From contig OMZS01000002.1 of the NCBI GenBank assembly GCA_900315565.1, positions 1 through 64,000 on the forward strand: 64,000 nucleotides of DNA, written 5' to 3'. The notes beneath the pieces are model-generated. The model made no database searches, had not been told where the DNA came from, and was given only the letters and a program-made list of their open reading frames with translations. This document shows positions 52,640-61,427 of the stretch, in pieces (position 1 is the first letter of the stretch; every line of letters starts with the position of its first letter). This stretch comes from an uncultured Prevotellaceae bacterium. Lineage in GTDB: Bacteria > Bacteroidota > Bacteroidia > Bacteroidales > Bacteroidaceae. The translations under genes were made by a program, and so were the position numbers.

Positions 52640-54210
52640 AACAGCTCGTCAGTCTCTATCAGCAGTGGAGTGGGGCAGAGCCTGCCCAGGTTGTGCAGTT
52701 GCCGGGAGCCGGCAGCAACCGTCAGTATTTTCGCATCACCGGGCCGAAGGGCGACAGCGTGGTGGGAGTCATTGGCACCAGCCGCGACGAGAACCATGCC
52801 TTCGTTTATCTCACCCGTCATTTCACACAGCGGCAGCTGCCCGTGCCGCGCATCCTCGCCGTGAGTGGCGACGAGCTTCGCTATCTGCAAACCGACCTTG
52901 GCACGCTCTCGCTCTACGATGCCATCAAGGGCGGCCGCGAGGCCGGTGGCCGTTATAACGTGCGTGAGCAGCAACTGTTGCGCCGCACCATTCGCGAGCT
53001 GCCCAACATTCAGATGCGCGGCGCACGCGGACTGGAGTGGCAGAACTGCTATCCGCAGCCCGAGTTCGACGAGGACAGTGTGCTCTTCGACCTTAACTAC
53101 TTTAAGTACTGTTTCCTCAAAGCCACCGACCTTGACTTTCACGAGCTGAAACTGGAGGCCAACTTCCGGTTGTTTGCCAAAGACCTCACGGCAGAGAAGA
53201 GCGACAGCTTTCTTTACCGCGATTTTCAGGCACGCAACGTGATGCTTGCCCCGGAGCCCTTCTTCATCGACTATCAAGGCGGGCGTAAAGGGCCTTTCTA
53301 CTACGACCTGGCTTCGTTTCTCTGGCAGGCTTCGGCCAAATATTCCAATAAGTTGCGCCGCGAGCTGATTTACGAGTACTACAACGCCCTGAAACTCTAC
53401 ACCGAGGTGCCCTCGAAGCATCATTTTGTTGACCGTTTGAGCCTTTTCGTGCTCTTCCGCACGCTGCAGGTGTTGGGAGCCTACGGTTTCCGTGGCTATT
53501 TCGAGCGCAAAAAACATTTCATCGACTCTATTCCGCCTGCCATACAGAATCTGCGCGAGCTGATTGGCACCGACGGAGCGCAGCCTTCGGCACTCTCGTC
53601 GCATTTGCAGCACCAGTATCCCTACATGGTGGATATGCTCAGGCGACTGACCGAGTTGCCGCAATTCGCACAAATAGAACAGCCCGCCCTAAGCCGGGCC
53701 GACGGCTTCCGTACCACCGACAACAATCCTTACAAAGCACACCCGCAGGACGGGCCCGCCACTTTCTCGAAGTACGACGGCAAAGGGCCGCTTGTGGTGC
53801 GAGTGTACAGCTTTTCCTACCGCAAAGGCATTCCCGAGGACGAGAGCGGCAACGGCGGAGGCTACGTGTTCGACTGCCGTTCCACCCACAATCCAGGCCG
53901 ATACGAGCCCTACAAGAAACTCACAGGGCTCGACGAACCGGTTATCCGCTTCCTGGAGGACGACGGCGAAATACTCACTTTCCTCAGCAGCATCTACCGG
54001 CTGGCCGATGCCCATGTGGCCCGCTACATTCAGCGCGGGTTCACCTCGCTGATGTTCTCGTTTGGTTGCACTGGCGGACAGCATCGCTCGGTTTATAGTG
54101 CTCAGCATCTGGCCGAGCATATCCATGAGAAATTCGGCATCGAGGTGCGCATTGTTCATCGCGAGCAAAACATCACTCAGGTCCTCGCGCCTGTCGCAGA
54201 AAACTTATAG
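52636..54210 (+). CDS. APH-type sugar kinase fused to a RapZ C-terminal domain
   Basis: The 524-residue protein has an aminoglycoside-phosphotransferase-like kinase at about 1-340 (LPGAGSNRQYFRI loop; catalytic loop LYRDFQARNVML near 193-204; FIDYQGGRKGPFYYDLAS metal site). At about 385-515 is a domain matching the RapZ C-terminus (VRVYSFSYRKGIPEDES, FDCRSTHNPGRY, MFSFGCTGGQHRSVY). The kinase part resembles AmgK, which phosphorylates N-acetylmuramate and N-acetylglucosamine at the anomeric carbon in cell-wall recycling. RapZ-C binds amino-sugar phosphates. The matching MurU-like nucleotidyltransferase lies at 58916. I infer a wall-sugar recycling enzyme that senses its own metabolite. Confidence 0.85.
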   Translation: MKQLVSLYQQWSGAEPAQVVQLPGAGSNRQYFRITGPKGDSVVGVIGTSRDENHAFVYLTRHFTQRQLPVPRILAVSGDELRYLQTDLGTLSLYDAIKGGREAGGRYNVREQQLLRRTIRELPNIQMRGARGLEWQNCYPQPEFDEDSVLFDLNYFKYCFLKATDLDFHELKLEANFRLFAKDLTAEKSDSFLYRDFQARNVMLAPEPFFIDYQGGRKGPFYYDLASFLWQASAKYSNKLRRELIYEYYNALKLYTEVPSKHHFVDRLSLFVLFRTLQVLGAYGFRGYFERKKHFIDSIPPAIQNLRELIGTDGAQPSALSSHLQHQYPYMVDMLRRLTELPQFAQIEQPALSRADGFRTTDNNPYKAHPQDGPATFSKYDGKGPLVVRVYSFSYRKGIPEDESGNGGGYVFDCRSTHNPGRYEPYKKLTGLDEPVIRFLEDDGEILTFLSSIYRLADAHVARYIQRGFTSLMFSFGCTGGQHRSVYSAQHLAEHIHEKFGIEVRIVHREQNITQVLAPVAENL

Positions 54211-54216
54211 CGAAGC

Positions 54217-55125
54217 ATGTGCAATTATGGGCGAATAGGCGGAAGAGGCATCCTTCTTTGCTTGGCTGTGCTACTGTCATCGTGCGGAGCACCGTCAGAA
54301 CGTCAAGTTGTGGCAGACAATTACGAGAAGGCGGCCTCGCTCATCTCCGAGTCTGACGATGATGGGGCTGACTCTGTGCTGATGCTCTCCGTCAGAGACT
54401 TGGCACAATCGAACCTTGGCAACTCGCAGCCCGACCGTGATTTCAGAAAAGCCATGGCATTTTATAAGAAACTGACGGCTATTCAGGCTCTTTCTGCCCG
54501 GGGGCTTTCCACCGACACGCTGAGGGCCTCGCTTGTCAGTCAGCTTCGTGCCGAAAGGAGAGAATCTTTTCAGAGCCTCAAGCCCACCACCGAGTCAATG
54601 TGGTTTCATCATCCAGCCTACTTGCTGATGTTGATTGTCCTGGTGGTTTTCATACTGTTTTTTTTGTTTTACCAGCACAGGGAAGAAGCTTTCAGCAGCG
54701 AGCGTGTAAGAAACCGTCAGCATCAGGACGTTTTGAGTCAGGAAATAGGACAGCTTCAGACTGCCGTCCGTGCGAATGAGGATGAAATCGCAAAACTCAA
54801 CCGGCGAATCAGACATCTTCAGGAAATCAGAAACGAGCATCTGGGCATTGGCAGGCAGGTGTTCGACAGAGTGCGCGAGGGCGGCACCATGAAAAACATT
54901 TCTGTAGCCGACGAGCAGGCTTTCGTAGATTACTACGCCATGGCGAATCCCCAGGAGTACGCCAGGCTGACCTCGCCCTATCATCCTCTTTCGCTGCGTC
55001 ACACCACCTATCTCATTCTCACGGCCATGGACTTTTCGGATGCCGACATTCAGCGCATATTGTTTGTAAAGAATAGCACCATCAGAAACTACCGTCTTCG
55101 CATCAGCAGGAAACAAAAATCGTAG
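54217..55125 (+). CDS. Membrane-anchored regulator-like lipoprotein with C-terminal HTH
   Basis: The 302-residue protein starts 6 bp after the kinase gene. It has a lipobox (LAVLLSSCGAP, Cys at about 26), a helical periplasmic part, one membrane segment (about 133-152, AYLLMLIVLVVFILFFLFY), a coiled coil (about 155-210) and a C-terminal helical domain (about 250-300, LRHTTYLILTAMDFSDADIQRILFVKNSTIRNYRLRI). The last part looks like a LuxR/FixJ-type HTH (DADIQRILFVKNSTIRNYRLRI). This layout would pass an envelope signal to DNA. No target is identified. Confidence 0.7.
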   Translation: MCNYGRIGGRGILLCLAVLLSSCGAPSERQVVADNYEKAASLISESDDDGADSVLMLSVRDLAQSNLGNSQPDRDFRKAMAFYKKLTAIQALSARGLSTDTLRASLVSQLRAERRESFQSLKPTTESMWFHHPAYLLMLIVLVVFILFFLFYQHREEAFSSERVRNRQHQDVLSQEIGQLQTAVRANEDEIAKLNRRIRHLQEIRNEHLGIGRQVFDRVREGGTMKNISVADEQAFVDYYAMANPQEYARLTSPYHPLSLRHTTYLILTAMDFSDADIQRILFVKNSTIRNYRLRISRKQKS

Positions 55126-55298
55126 TAGCCCCGTCTTTTTTCGTAAAAACAACAAGCACTCAGACGCTGTTTTGCGTCGCACTTTTTCTTATCGCAAGCA
55201 ATCTGTTGTTTGTTCCAAAGCATTGATTGGCAGCATGTTGCATCTTGCTGACAGGGTGCGACGCTTCGAGAAAATAACCTCCGAAAAATTTGGAAACT

Positions 55299-55320
55299 TG
55301 GCATTTCCTCTATACTTTTG
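55299..55320 (+). promoter_or_regulatory. Promoter of the hairpin-led 55500 gene
   Basis: -7 box TACTTTTG (55313-55320), with TTTGG just upstream near 55289-55295 and TTGG near 55298-55301 as -33 candidates. Confidence 0.5.
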
Positions 55321-55330
55321 CAGCATCCCT

Positions 55331-55417
55331 GTAGGAGGTCACGTGGCTCACGTGACAACAACGAGGCTTTGCAACGTGAGACTAGCATTATGCGACGTGA
55401 GCCACGTCGCCTCCTAC
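55331..55417 (+). promoter_or_regulatory. 23-bp inverted repeat in the leader (ACGTGAG motif)
   Basis: GTAGGAGG-TC-ACGTGGCTCACGT (55331-55353) is complementary at 21 of 23 positions to 55395-55417. The left arm is itself a near-palindrome around CACGTG. ACGTGAG recurs inside the loop near 55374. It starts about 10 nt after the promoter, so the RNA would begin with this hairpin. The rest of the 374-bp gap holds nothing else. Confidence 0.7.
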
Positions 55418-55499
55418 GCAAAGCGAAGGAATCTGCAGTATGATAGAAGCGGTTATCAAAATCTGAAATTATAAACATCATCTTAAACCAATCAGAAAT

Positions 55500-55910
55500 A
55501 TGAAAAAAGAGTATTTGTTTGTTGCGTTGATTTCAATGCTGGTGTTCTTGCTCACTTGCTGGACCGCCAATTACACAGTTTTTGCAGCCGGATGGGCAGA
55601 GTCGATAGCTTATTTTGCGCTGACGTATGTCGTTCTGCGTAAATTTGCCGAGCCAGGCACTTATGGCGTTCCCTATGTGGTTTCTATCATCGTAGGCCGC
55701 TTGCTACTGGAGGCATTTCCGCGCGCTATTGATTTTTCGGGCAGTTTGTTCTCCATGTTCGTACCCATGCTGGTGGTGGCCAGTGTCATTCTGGCTTCGG
55801 TATATTATCGCGAGCGCAAAGCCTCGGTGCTGATTCTTGCCGTCATTCTGCTCATTGTGCTCAACACCACCACCCACGATGCGTGGATTCACTTGGTGCG
55901 CCATAAATAG
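55500..55910 (+). CDS. Small integral membrane protein
   Basis: The 136-residue protein has four predicted membrane segments (about 5-24, 31-48, 58-75 with VVSIIVGRLLLEAF, and 82-125 as one or two). It has no family motif that I recognise. A short polar C-terminus ends HLVRHK. It is unusual for its long structured 5' leader. Confidence 0.65.
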   Translation: MKKEYLFVALISMLVFLLTCWTANYTVFAAGWAESIAYFALTYVVLRKFAEPGTYGVPYVVSIIVGRLLLEAFPRAIDFSGSLFSMFVPMLVVASVILASVYYRERKASVLILAVILLIVLNTTTHDAWIHLVRHK

Positions 55911-55913
55911 GGA

Positions 55914-55955
55914 GAAAAAAGAAAGGGGATGCGGCGTCAACAGTCGCATCCCCTT
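55914..55955 (-). terminator. Terminator of the carboxylesterase gene
   Basis: AAGGGGATGCG (55923-55933) pairs perfectly with CGCATCCCCTT (55945-55955). The minus strand continues TTTCTTTTTT, so it serves the gene at 55995. Confidence 0.8.
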
Positions 55956-55994
55956 GATTCAAGAGTCTCTTTTATGAGTAATGAATAAGTCTGC

Positions 55995-57470
55995 TTAAGG
56001 AAGAATGGGATCACCCATTTCTGATTTTTCGTTGTCCTTTTGGTCCAGCTTGAAAAGCATGAACTTGGGACTCTCGGCGGTGCATGGTGTCCATGCGCCT
56101 TCTTTTTCGCCGTTGGGGTTGCTGTATTTGGCAAAGTTGGTCCAAGCGGTAAGCATTTTCTCTGACAGGTCCCAGTCGCCCTGTGTCCAGGGGCGCCAGC
56201 AGTGCTTCAGGCTCTTGAACACAAACCAAAGGTCGCTCGAATGGAACGCGCCTTGCAGGCGGTTGGTGATGTCGGGATGTTTGCCGTCGTCGGGCAATGG
56301 GCGGGCAAACTCGTAAGCCCAAGCTTTGCCGCCTTTCTCCTGACGCACTTTGCAGAACTCAGCAATGCCAGGACCCATGGAACCCATGTCGTTGAGCGTG
56401 TAACCAATCATATAAGGCACGTCGGCAATGGTGCCTTCACGGGCAGCCTCGTCGAAGGTCTTTGTGCAGACATAGCCATCTACGATGGGGCGCTGCATGA
56501 TGATGACGTCGCTCTTGTTGGCCATATTGTAGATGGTGCCAACGGTGTAGAGAATCTCGGTAGATGCCTCGCGCAGTTTTTTCAGGTCGGTGAGCCCGGC
56601 CCAGTCCATCACTTTCTTGGTCTCAGCCTCGGCCTCTTTCAGCGTGGGGTTGTAAGTAAAGAATTTCACGTTGGGAGTGGCCAACTTGGCTGCCTCGCCG
56701 TCCTTCGGGGGCACGTTCAGACCGCCGCCGCTCATGATGACAGCCTTGTGGAACAGGCCGCGTGCCAAGGGCGACTCGCAAAGGGTGCGCACGCTGCCGG
56801 CTCCGGCACTCTGTCCGAAGATGGTGACGTTGTCGGGGTCGCCGCCAAACTGGGCAATGTTCTGCTTAATCCATTTAAGCGACTGTATCTGGTCGAGAAT
56901 GCCGTAGTTGCCCGACACCTTGTTGGGGCTCTCAGCCGAAAGCTCGGGGTGGGGCATAAAACCGAAGATGCCCAGACGGTAGTTGATGCTGACGAGCACC
57001 ACATCCTTCGAAGCCCACTCCTGACCGTCGAACTCGGGTTCCGAACCCCAGCCTTCGCGGTAGCCGCCACCGTGAATCCACAGGGCCACAGGCAGTTTCT
57101 TGTCGGTTTGTCCCGGGGCTTTGGTCCACACGTTCAGGTAAAGGCAGTCCTCGCTGTAGGGAGCCTCGTCGCCGTAGCCCCATTCAGAGGCATAGAAGCC
57201 AGGATAGTGGACGGCCTGATAGCCGGGATGGCCGAATTTGTCGCACTGGCGCACACCTTCCCAAGCCACCACGGGCTGGGGCTCTTTCCAGCGCAGGTCG
57301 CCAATGGGTGGAGCGGCATAGGGAATGCCTTTATAAACATACACTCCGGCGTTCTCGGCCTCAATGCCTTGTATCTGACCACCCTCGATGGTGAGAACAG
57401 GATTGGCCACTTCGCCTTTGCAGCCCAACATGAGCAGCAACGGCAATGCTAATAGAAGTTTCTTCATCAT
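55995..57470 (-). CDS. Type B carboxylesterase lipoprotein
   Basis: The 491-residue protein has a lipoprotein signal (LLLMLGCKGE, Cys at about 17). It shows the carboxylesterase motifs EDCLYLNVW, the oxyanion loop HGGGYREGWG, and the nucleophile elbow FGQSAGAGSVR (Ser at about 213), in a typical-length alpha/beta-hydrolase. The substrate is unknown; surface esterases of this type often deacylate plant polymers. Promoter TATATTTG at 57533-57526. Confidence 0.92.
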   Translation of the reverse strand: MMKKLLLALPLLLMLGCKGEVANPVLTIEGGQIQGIEAENAGVYVYKGIPYAAPPIGDLRWKEPQPVVAWEGVRQCDKFGHPGYQAVHYPGFYASEWGYGDEAPYSEDCLYLNVWTKAPGQTDKKLPVALWIHGGGYREGWGSEPEFDGQEWASKDVVLVSINYRLGIFGFMPHPELSAESPNKVSGNYGILDQIQSLKWIKQNIAQFGGDPDNVTIFGQSAGAGSVRTLCESPLARGLFHKAVIMSGGGLNVPPKDGEAAKLATPNVKFFTYNPTLKEAEAETKKVMDWAGLTDLKKLREASTEILYTVGTIYNMANKSDVIIMQRPIVDGYVCTKTFDEAAREGTIADVPYMIGYTLNDMGSMGPGIAEFCKVRQEKGGKAWAYEFARPLPDDGKHPDITNRLQGAFHSSDLWFVFKSLKHCWRPWTQGDWDLSEKMLTAWTNFAKYSNPNGEKEGAWTPCTAESPKFMLFKLDQKDNEKSEMGDPILP

Positions 57471-57525
57471 TTTTTAATGGTTATTTAGGTTGATAATAGG
57501 TTCGAGCCAGGTTGTTTTAGTTTTG

Positions 57526-57533
57526 CAAATATA
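57526..57533 (-). promoter_or_regulatory. Carboxylesterase promoter -7 box
   Basis: Minus strand TATATTTG followed by CA, 55 nt before the start codon. Confidence 0.6.
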
Positions 57534-57726
57534 TATAAAACCTATAAAACTTGTACGGTTTTGCTGTAACATTTATTATCGTTTGAAAGATTTTCTGAAC
57601 TATTTGTTACTTATGGTAAAGTGCGCCAAACCGTGAAAAGGTGCGAAACTGCGTGGCGCAGACAAAAGAATCGATGGGGAAATGAAAATAGTTGTTTTTT
57701 TCTTTCTTTATTTGTCCGTTTCGTTG

Positions 57727-57734
57727 TAATTTTG
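57727..57734 (+). promoter_or_regulatory. Promoter -7 box of the 57754 gene
   Basis: TAATTTTG followed by CA, 19 nt before the ATG. Confidence 0.65.
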
Positions 57735-57753
57735 CAAAAAACAATACCCGCTT

Positions 57754-58512
57754 ATGAAACCCTATCGTTTATTACCCACACGCCAATGCCCGTCATTCTT
57801 CCTGCTACGGGGGATGTCGGCAGCAGCCATGCTGCTCATGGCTTTACTTCTGACAGGCTGCAAACCCTCAGCAGCCAGCAGTTCCGACACACAACAGACT
57901 TCTGAGGCTGCCAACAACCAGCAGACCGACAGCGCGACGGCCGTTGCCGCTGCCGCTAACGACACCATCGCCCAACCCGCTACCGGCGCTCAGACCGTGC
58001 CCACCTTTCTGACTTTCGAGCAGGCCAAGACGATGGTCAGTCCTGGACATTCTCTCGACGAAGCGGCCATTGAGGCCATTTTCGACCGCTTGCAGTTGCC
58101 CAAGATAGCAGCCGAGCACTATATCTGGGACGCTGATTTCGGTGGCAACAGTCCCGCCATCAGCTACACTTGGGGGCATAAAGTTGCTTTCAAGAATTGG
58201 GAGCTAAAACCTTCGGGCGCAGACTATTATGGTGTTCACTTTAACTTCTTTTTCGACAAGACGCGCAAGACGGGCACCCTGAAACAAATCACCATCATTG
58301 GCAATCAGTCCGGCTGGTACGAGCAGTTCATGGCCGATGCCAAAGCTGCCGGTCTGACATTCACCGGCCCGCTCGACAAAGCCGTTTATCAGCGCGAGGG
58401 CAAGGAGTATATGCTCAAAACGGGCGAAGAAACCATGTATTTCATCAACGATTTCTCCGCCGACGGTGCTTACGAAATTGAATTTGGCTTTGACAACGGC
58501 ATCGATGTTTAA
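57754..58512 (+). CDS. Lipoprotein of unknown function
   Basis: The 252-residue product has a long signal sequence with lipobox (ALLLTGCKP, Cys at about 36) and an Ala/Thr/Gln-rich linker (about 40-80). A globular domain follows (about 85-250, PTFLTFEQAKTMVSPGHSLDEAAIEAIFDRLQLPK to EIEFGFDNGIDV) with strands such as YGVHFNFFFDKTRKTGTLKQITIIGN. I do not recognise a family. A position between an esterase and a nucleotidyltransferase gives no hint. Confidence 0.7.
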   Translation: MKPYRLLPTRQCPSFFLLRGMSAAAMLLMALLLTGCKPSAASSSDTQQTSEAANNQQTDSATAVAAAANDTIAQPATGAQTVPTFLTFEQAKTMVSPGHSLDEAAIEAIFDRLQLPKIAAEHYIWDADFGGNSPAISYTWGHKVAFKNWELKPSGADYYGVHFNFFFDKTRKTGTLKQITIIGNQSGWYEQFMADAKAAGLTFTGPLDKAVYQREGKEYMLKTGEETMYFINDFSADGAYEIEFGFDNGIDV

Positions 58513-58589
58513 TGCTGTTCGCAACTTTTCAAGGGTTAGTAAACAAAAAGTTGAGAGCCCAGCGAAACTTAAGTGTCATATTTTACGCT

Positions 58590-58830
58590 CCGCGCCTTTC
58601 AAAAACCAATAAAAACAAAAGCAAACAAGGAAAAACAGGTTTTTATTAGTAACACCTCGGTTTTTATTAGTTTTTCTTGGTTTTTCTTTGTTTTTGAAAG
58701 GCGCTTAGCGTAAGCCTTCACTCATTGTGAATTAAATTATCTAGAGAATTCTTTCGTAACGTCGTGAGTTATTTTCATAACGTCGTGAGTTATTCTCGTA
58801 ATGTCGTGAGTTATTTTCGTAATGAGCTGC
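58590..58830. repeat. A/T-strand inverted repeat and 21-bp tandem array
   Basis: 58605-58700 pairs AAAACAAGGAAAAACAGG-type sequence with TTTTTCTTGGTTTTTCTTTG. 58751-58834 has three and a half 21-bp units with core AACGTCGTGAGTTATT. Both classes also occur at 48600-49095. No gene lies in 58513-58915. Confidence 0.75.
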
Positions 58831-58902
58831 TTTATTTTGGTGTTTCCTCTAAAGAAAATATAATTTCTTTGTCGCGCAGACTTATTATTCAGGTATTTTA
58901 TG

Positions 58903-58910
58903 TATTTTTG
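58903..58910 (+). promoter_or_regulatory. Promoter -7 box almost touching the 58916 start codon
   Basis: TATTTTTG, 5 nt before the ATG; again suggests a leaderless mRNA. Confidence 0.6.
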
Positions 58911-58915
58911 CACAC

Positions 58916-59677
58916 ATGAAACAATGTATGGTATTAGCTGCGGGGTTGGGAACCCGTCTTAAACCGCTAACCGACACCATGCCTAAGGCATTGGTGCCTG
59001 TGGGTGGCGTGCCACTGATCGACCTCACCGTGCGGCGGCTGATGGCGCAGGGCTACGACCGCTTTGTGGTGAATATTCACCACTTTGCGCAGCAGATTGT
59101 CAACCATGTGGCAGCGCAGGACTATGCACCGTTGGTGCATTTCAGCGACGAGAGCGAATGTCTGCTCGAAACGGGCGGCGGACTGAAACGGGCACAACAG
59201 CTGTTTCGCGACGACGAGCCGATACTGATTCACAATGTCGATATTCTCGACAATGTGGATTACGGCTGGTTCGCCCGCCAGCATGCGGTTGACGAGGATG
59301 CGGTGCTGCTTGTGAGCCGGCGCAAAACGAAACGCTATCTGCTTTTCGACAATGCCATGCGCCTCATGGGGTGGAAAAATGTGGAGACGGGCGAAGTGAA
59401 AAGTCCCTATGAGTATGTGCGGCGCACCGGACTTTCGCAGCATGGTGAAGAACTCAATATGTTTGCTTTTTCAGGCATCCACTCGTTTTCGCCGCGCTTA
59501 TTCAGGCTCATGGACCGTTTCCCCGACCGTTTCAGCATCATCGACTTCTATCTCTCCACCTGCCACCGTGCGCACATTTATGGCTGTCTTGCCAACAACC
59601 TGCAAGTGCTCGACGTAGGCAAGCTCGACAGTCTCTCGGCAGCCGAGGCATTTCTTAAAACCGTCAACAAATTGTAA
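58916..59677 (+). CDS. Sugar-1-phosphate nucleotidyltransferase, MurU-like
   Basis: The 253-residue protein has the nucleotidyltransferase signature [25 protein letters not shown] (about 7-31), the metal-binding Asp in [12 protein letters not shown] (about 105-116), and [16 protein letters not shown]. Length and sequence fit MurU-type uridylyltransferases that activate MurNAc-1-phosphate, the partner reaction of AmgK. The AmgK-like kinase is at 52636. I infer a common wall-sugar recycling path; the substrate is not proven. Confidence 0.85.
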   Translation: MKQCMVLAAGLGTRLKPLTDTMPKALVPVGGVPLIDLTVRRLMAQGYDRFVVNIHHFAQQIVNHVAAQDYAPLVHFSDESECLLETGGGLKRAQQLFRDDEPILIHNVDILDNVDYGWFARQHAVDEDAVLLVSRRKTKRYLLFDNAMRLMGWKNVETGEVKSPYEYVRRTGLSQHGEELNMFAFSGIHSFSPRLFRLMDRFPDRFSIIDFYLSTCHRAHIYGCLANNLQVLDVGKLDSLSAAEAFLKTVNKL

Positions 59678-59700
59678 ATTGTAATATTGTAATTCAGTTC

Positions 59701-61404
59701 ATGCAACAGAAAATCATCATCCTGGACTTTGGTTCGCAAACCACCCAGCTCATTGGCCGCCGCGTGCGCGAGCTGGACACATTTTGTGAGATTCTGCCCT
59801 ACAACAAGTTTCCCAAGGACGACCCCAGCGTGATTGGTGTCATACTGAGCGGTTCGCCTTTCAGCGTACACGACCCGGAGGCGTTCAAAGTAGATTTGTC
59901 GCAGTTTGTGGGCCGTCTGCCCGTGCTCGGCATCTGCTACGGCGCACAGTTCATTTCGCACACGTTGGGCGGAAAAGTAGAGAAGGCCGGAAGTCGTGAG
60001 TATGGTCGCGCCCATTTGGAGACCGTCGATACCGAGAATGCGCTGTTCAAGGGCTTCATTCAGCATTCGCAGGTGTGGATGAGCCATGGCGACACCATCA
60101 CCGCTATCCCCGAAGGCTTTCAGGTCATTGGCAGCACCCGTGATGTTACTAACGCCGCCTTCTGGTGTCCAGACATTTCACAAAGTTCAAAGTTCAAAGT
60201 TCAAGGCTCAAAGGGCATCTGGGCCGTACAGTTCCATCCCGAGGTGTTCCACACGGTGCAGGGCATGCAATTGCTGCGCAACTTCGTCGTTGAAATCTGC
60301 GGCTCGCGTCAGGACTGGAGTGCGGCCTCGTTTGTCGATACCACCGTGGCCGAGCTGAAAGAGCAGCTGGGGCACGACCGCGTCATTCTGGGCCTGTCGG
60401 GCGGAGTGGATTCCTCGGTGGCTGCCGTGCTGTTGAACAAGGCTATTGGCGACCGCCTCACCTGCATCTTTGTTGACCACGGCATGCTGCGCAAGAACGA
60501 GTTCCAGCAGGTGATGGACGACTACAAGGTGTTGGGCCTGAACGTCGTCGGAGTAGATGCCTCGGAGCGTTTCTTTGCCGACCTGGCTGGAGTGACCGAC
60601 CCCGAGCAGAAGCGCAAAATCATTGGCCGCGACTTTATTGAAGTGTTCAATGCCGAGGCCAAGAGAATCATAGCAGAATCTAATGAAGCTCCCTCGGGGA
60701 CTGTTGGGGGGGCTGTACGCTGGCTGGCGCAGGGCACCATCTACCCCGACCGCATAGAAAGTCTCAACATCACCGGAAAAGTTATCAAGAGCCACCACAA
60801 CGTGGGCGGACTGCCCAAGGATATGAACCTGCAGCTCTGCGAACCGCTGAAGTGGCTGTTCAAGGACGAGGTGCGCCGCGTGGGCCGTCAGATGGGCATG
60901 CCCGAACACCTCATCACGCGCCATCCGTTCCCCGGCCCGGGTCTGGCCGTCCGCATTCTTGGCGACATCACGCCCGAGAAAGTGCGCATACTACAGGATG
61001 CCGACGACATATTTATAAGAGGTTTGCGCGAGTATAAAGTGCGTCTTTCTGGTGAGGAAGCCCGCAAAGTGCTGGCTGCAGGAGTCCCTGCCACCATCAC
61101 CCATCAACCGTCACCCAACACCCAAGAGATAGAAGTCTCGCTCTACGACCAAATCTGGCAAGCCGGAGCAGTGCTGCTCTCCACCGTGCGCAGCGTAGGC
61201 GTGATGGGCGACGAGCGCACCTACGAGCATCCCGTGGCCCTGCGCGCCGTCACCAGTACCGATGCCATGACCGCCGACTGGGCCCATCTGCCCTACGACT
61301 TCATGGCCCGCGTCTCCAACGAAATAATAAATAAGGTGAAGGGAGTCAACCGCGTCTGCTACGACATCTCCTCCAAACCACCCGCAACAATCGAGTGGGA
61401 GTGA
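59701..61404 (+). CDS. guaA: GMP synthase (glutamine-hydrolysing) GuaA, with three in-frame insertions
   Basis: The 567-residue protein has the class I amidotransferase triad region (LGICYGAQF, Cys about 82; QFHPEVFHT, His/Glu about 178), the PP-loop [13 protein letters not shown] (about 231-243), and the dimerisation end [30 protein letters not shown]. It makes GMP from XMP. From memory, related Bacteroidales enzymes are about 505-515 residues. The extra length here sits in three loops: residues about 161-172 (encoded by a CAAAGTT heptamer array), about 323-340 (sequence like the CTCCCTTGGGG intergenic palindromes) and about 443-480 (TCACCCA-type heptamers). All catalytic motifs are intact. 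Confidence 0.96.
   Translation: MQQKIIILDFGSQTTQLIGRRVRELDTFCEILPYNKFPKDDPSVIGVILSGSPFSVHDPEAFKVDLSQFVGRLPVLGICYGAQFISHTLGGKVEKAGSREYGRAHLETVDTENALFKGFIQHSQVWMSHGDTITAIPEGFQVIGSTRDVTNAAFWCPDISQSSKFKVQGSKGIWAVQFHPEVFHTVQGMQLLRNFVVEICGSRQDWSAASFVDTTVAELKEQLGHDRVILGLSGGVDSSVAAVLLNKAIGDRLTCIFVDHGMLRKNEFQQVMDDYKVLGLNVVGVDASERFFADLAGVTDPEQKRKIIGRDFIEVFNAEAKRIIAESNEAPSGTVGGAVRWLAQGTIYPDRIESLNITGKVIKSHHNVGGLPKDMNLQLCEPLKWLFKDEVRRVGRQMGMPEHLITRHPFPGPGLAVRILGDITPEKVRILQDADDIFIRGLREYKVRLSGEEARKVLAAGVPATITHQPSPNTQEIEVSLYDQIWQAGAVLLSTVRSVGVMGDERTYEHPVALRAVTSTDAMTADWAHLPYDFMARVSNEIINKVKGVNRVCYDISSKPPATIEWE
60181..60215 (+). repeat. CAAAGTT heptamer array inside guaA
   Basis: CAAAGTT occurs three times at 60181, 60188 and 60195, then CAAGGCT and CAAAGGG: five heptamers in a row. 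They encode [11 protein letters not shown] just before the [11 protein letters not shown] motif. Confidence 0.85.
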
Positions 61405-61427
61405 GTATAACGTAATCATGCTTGCTC

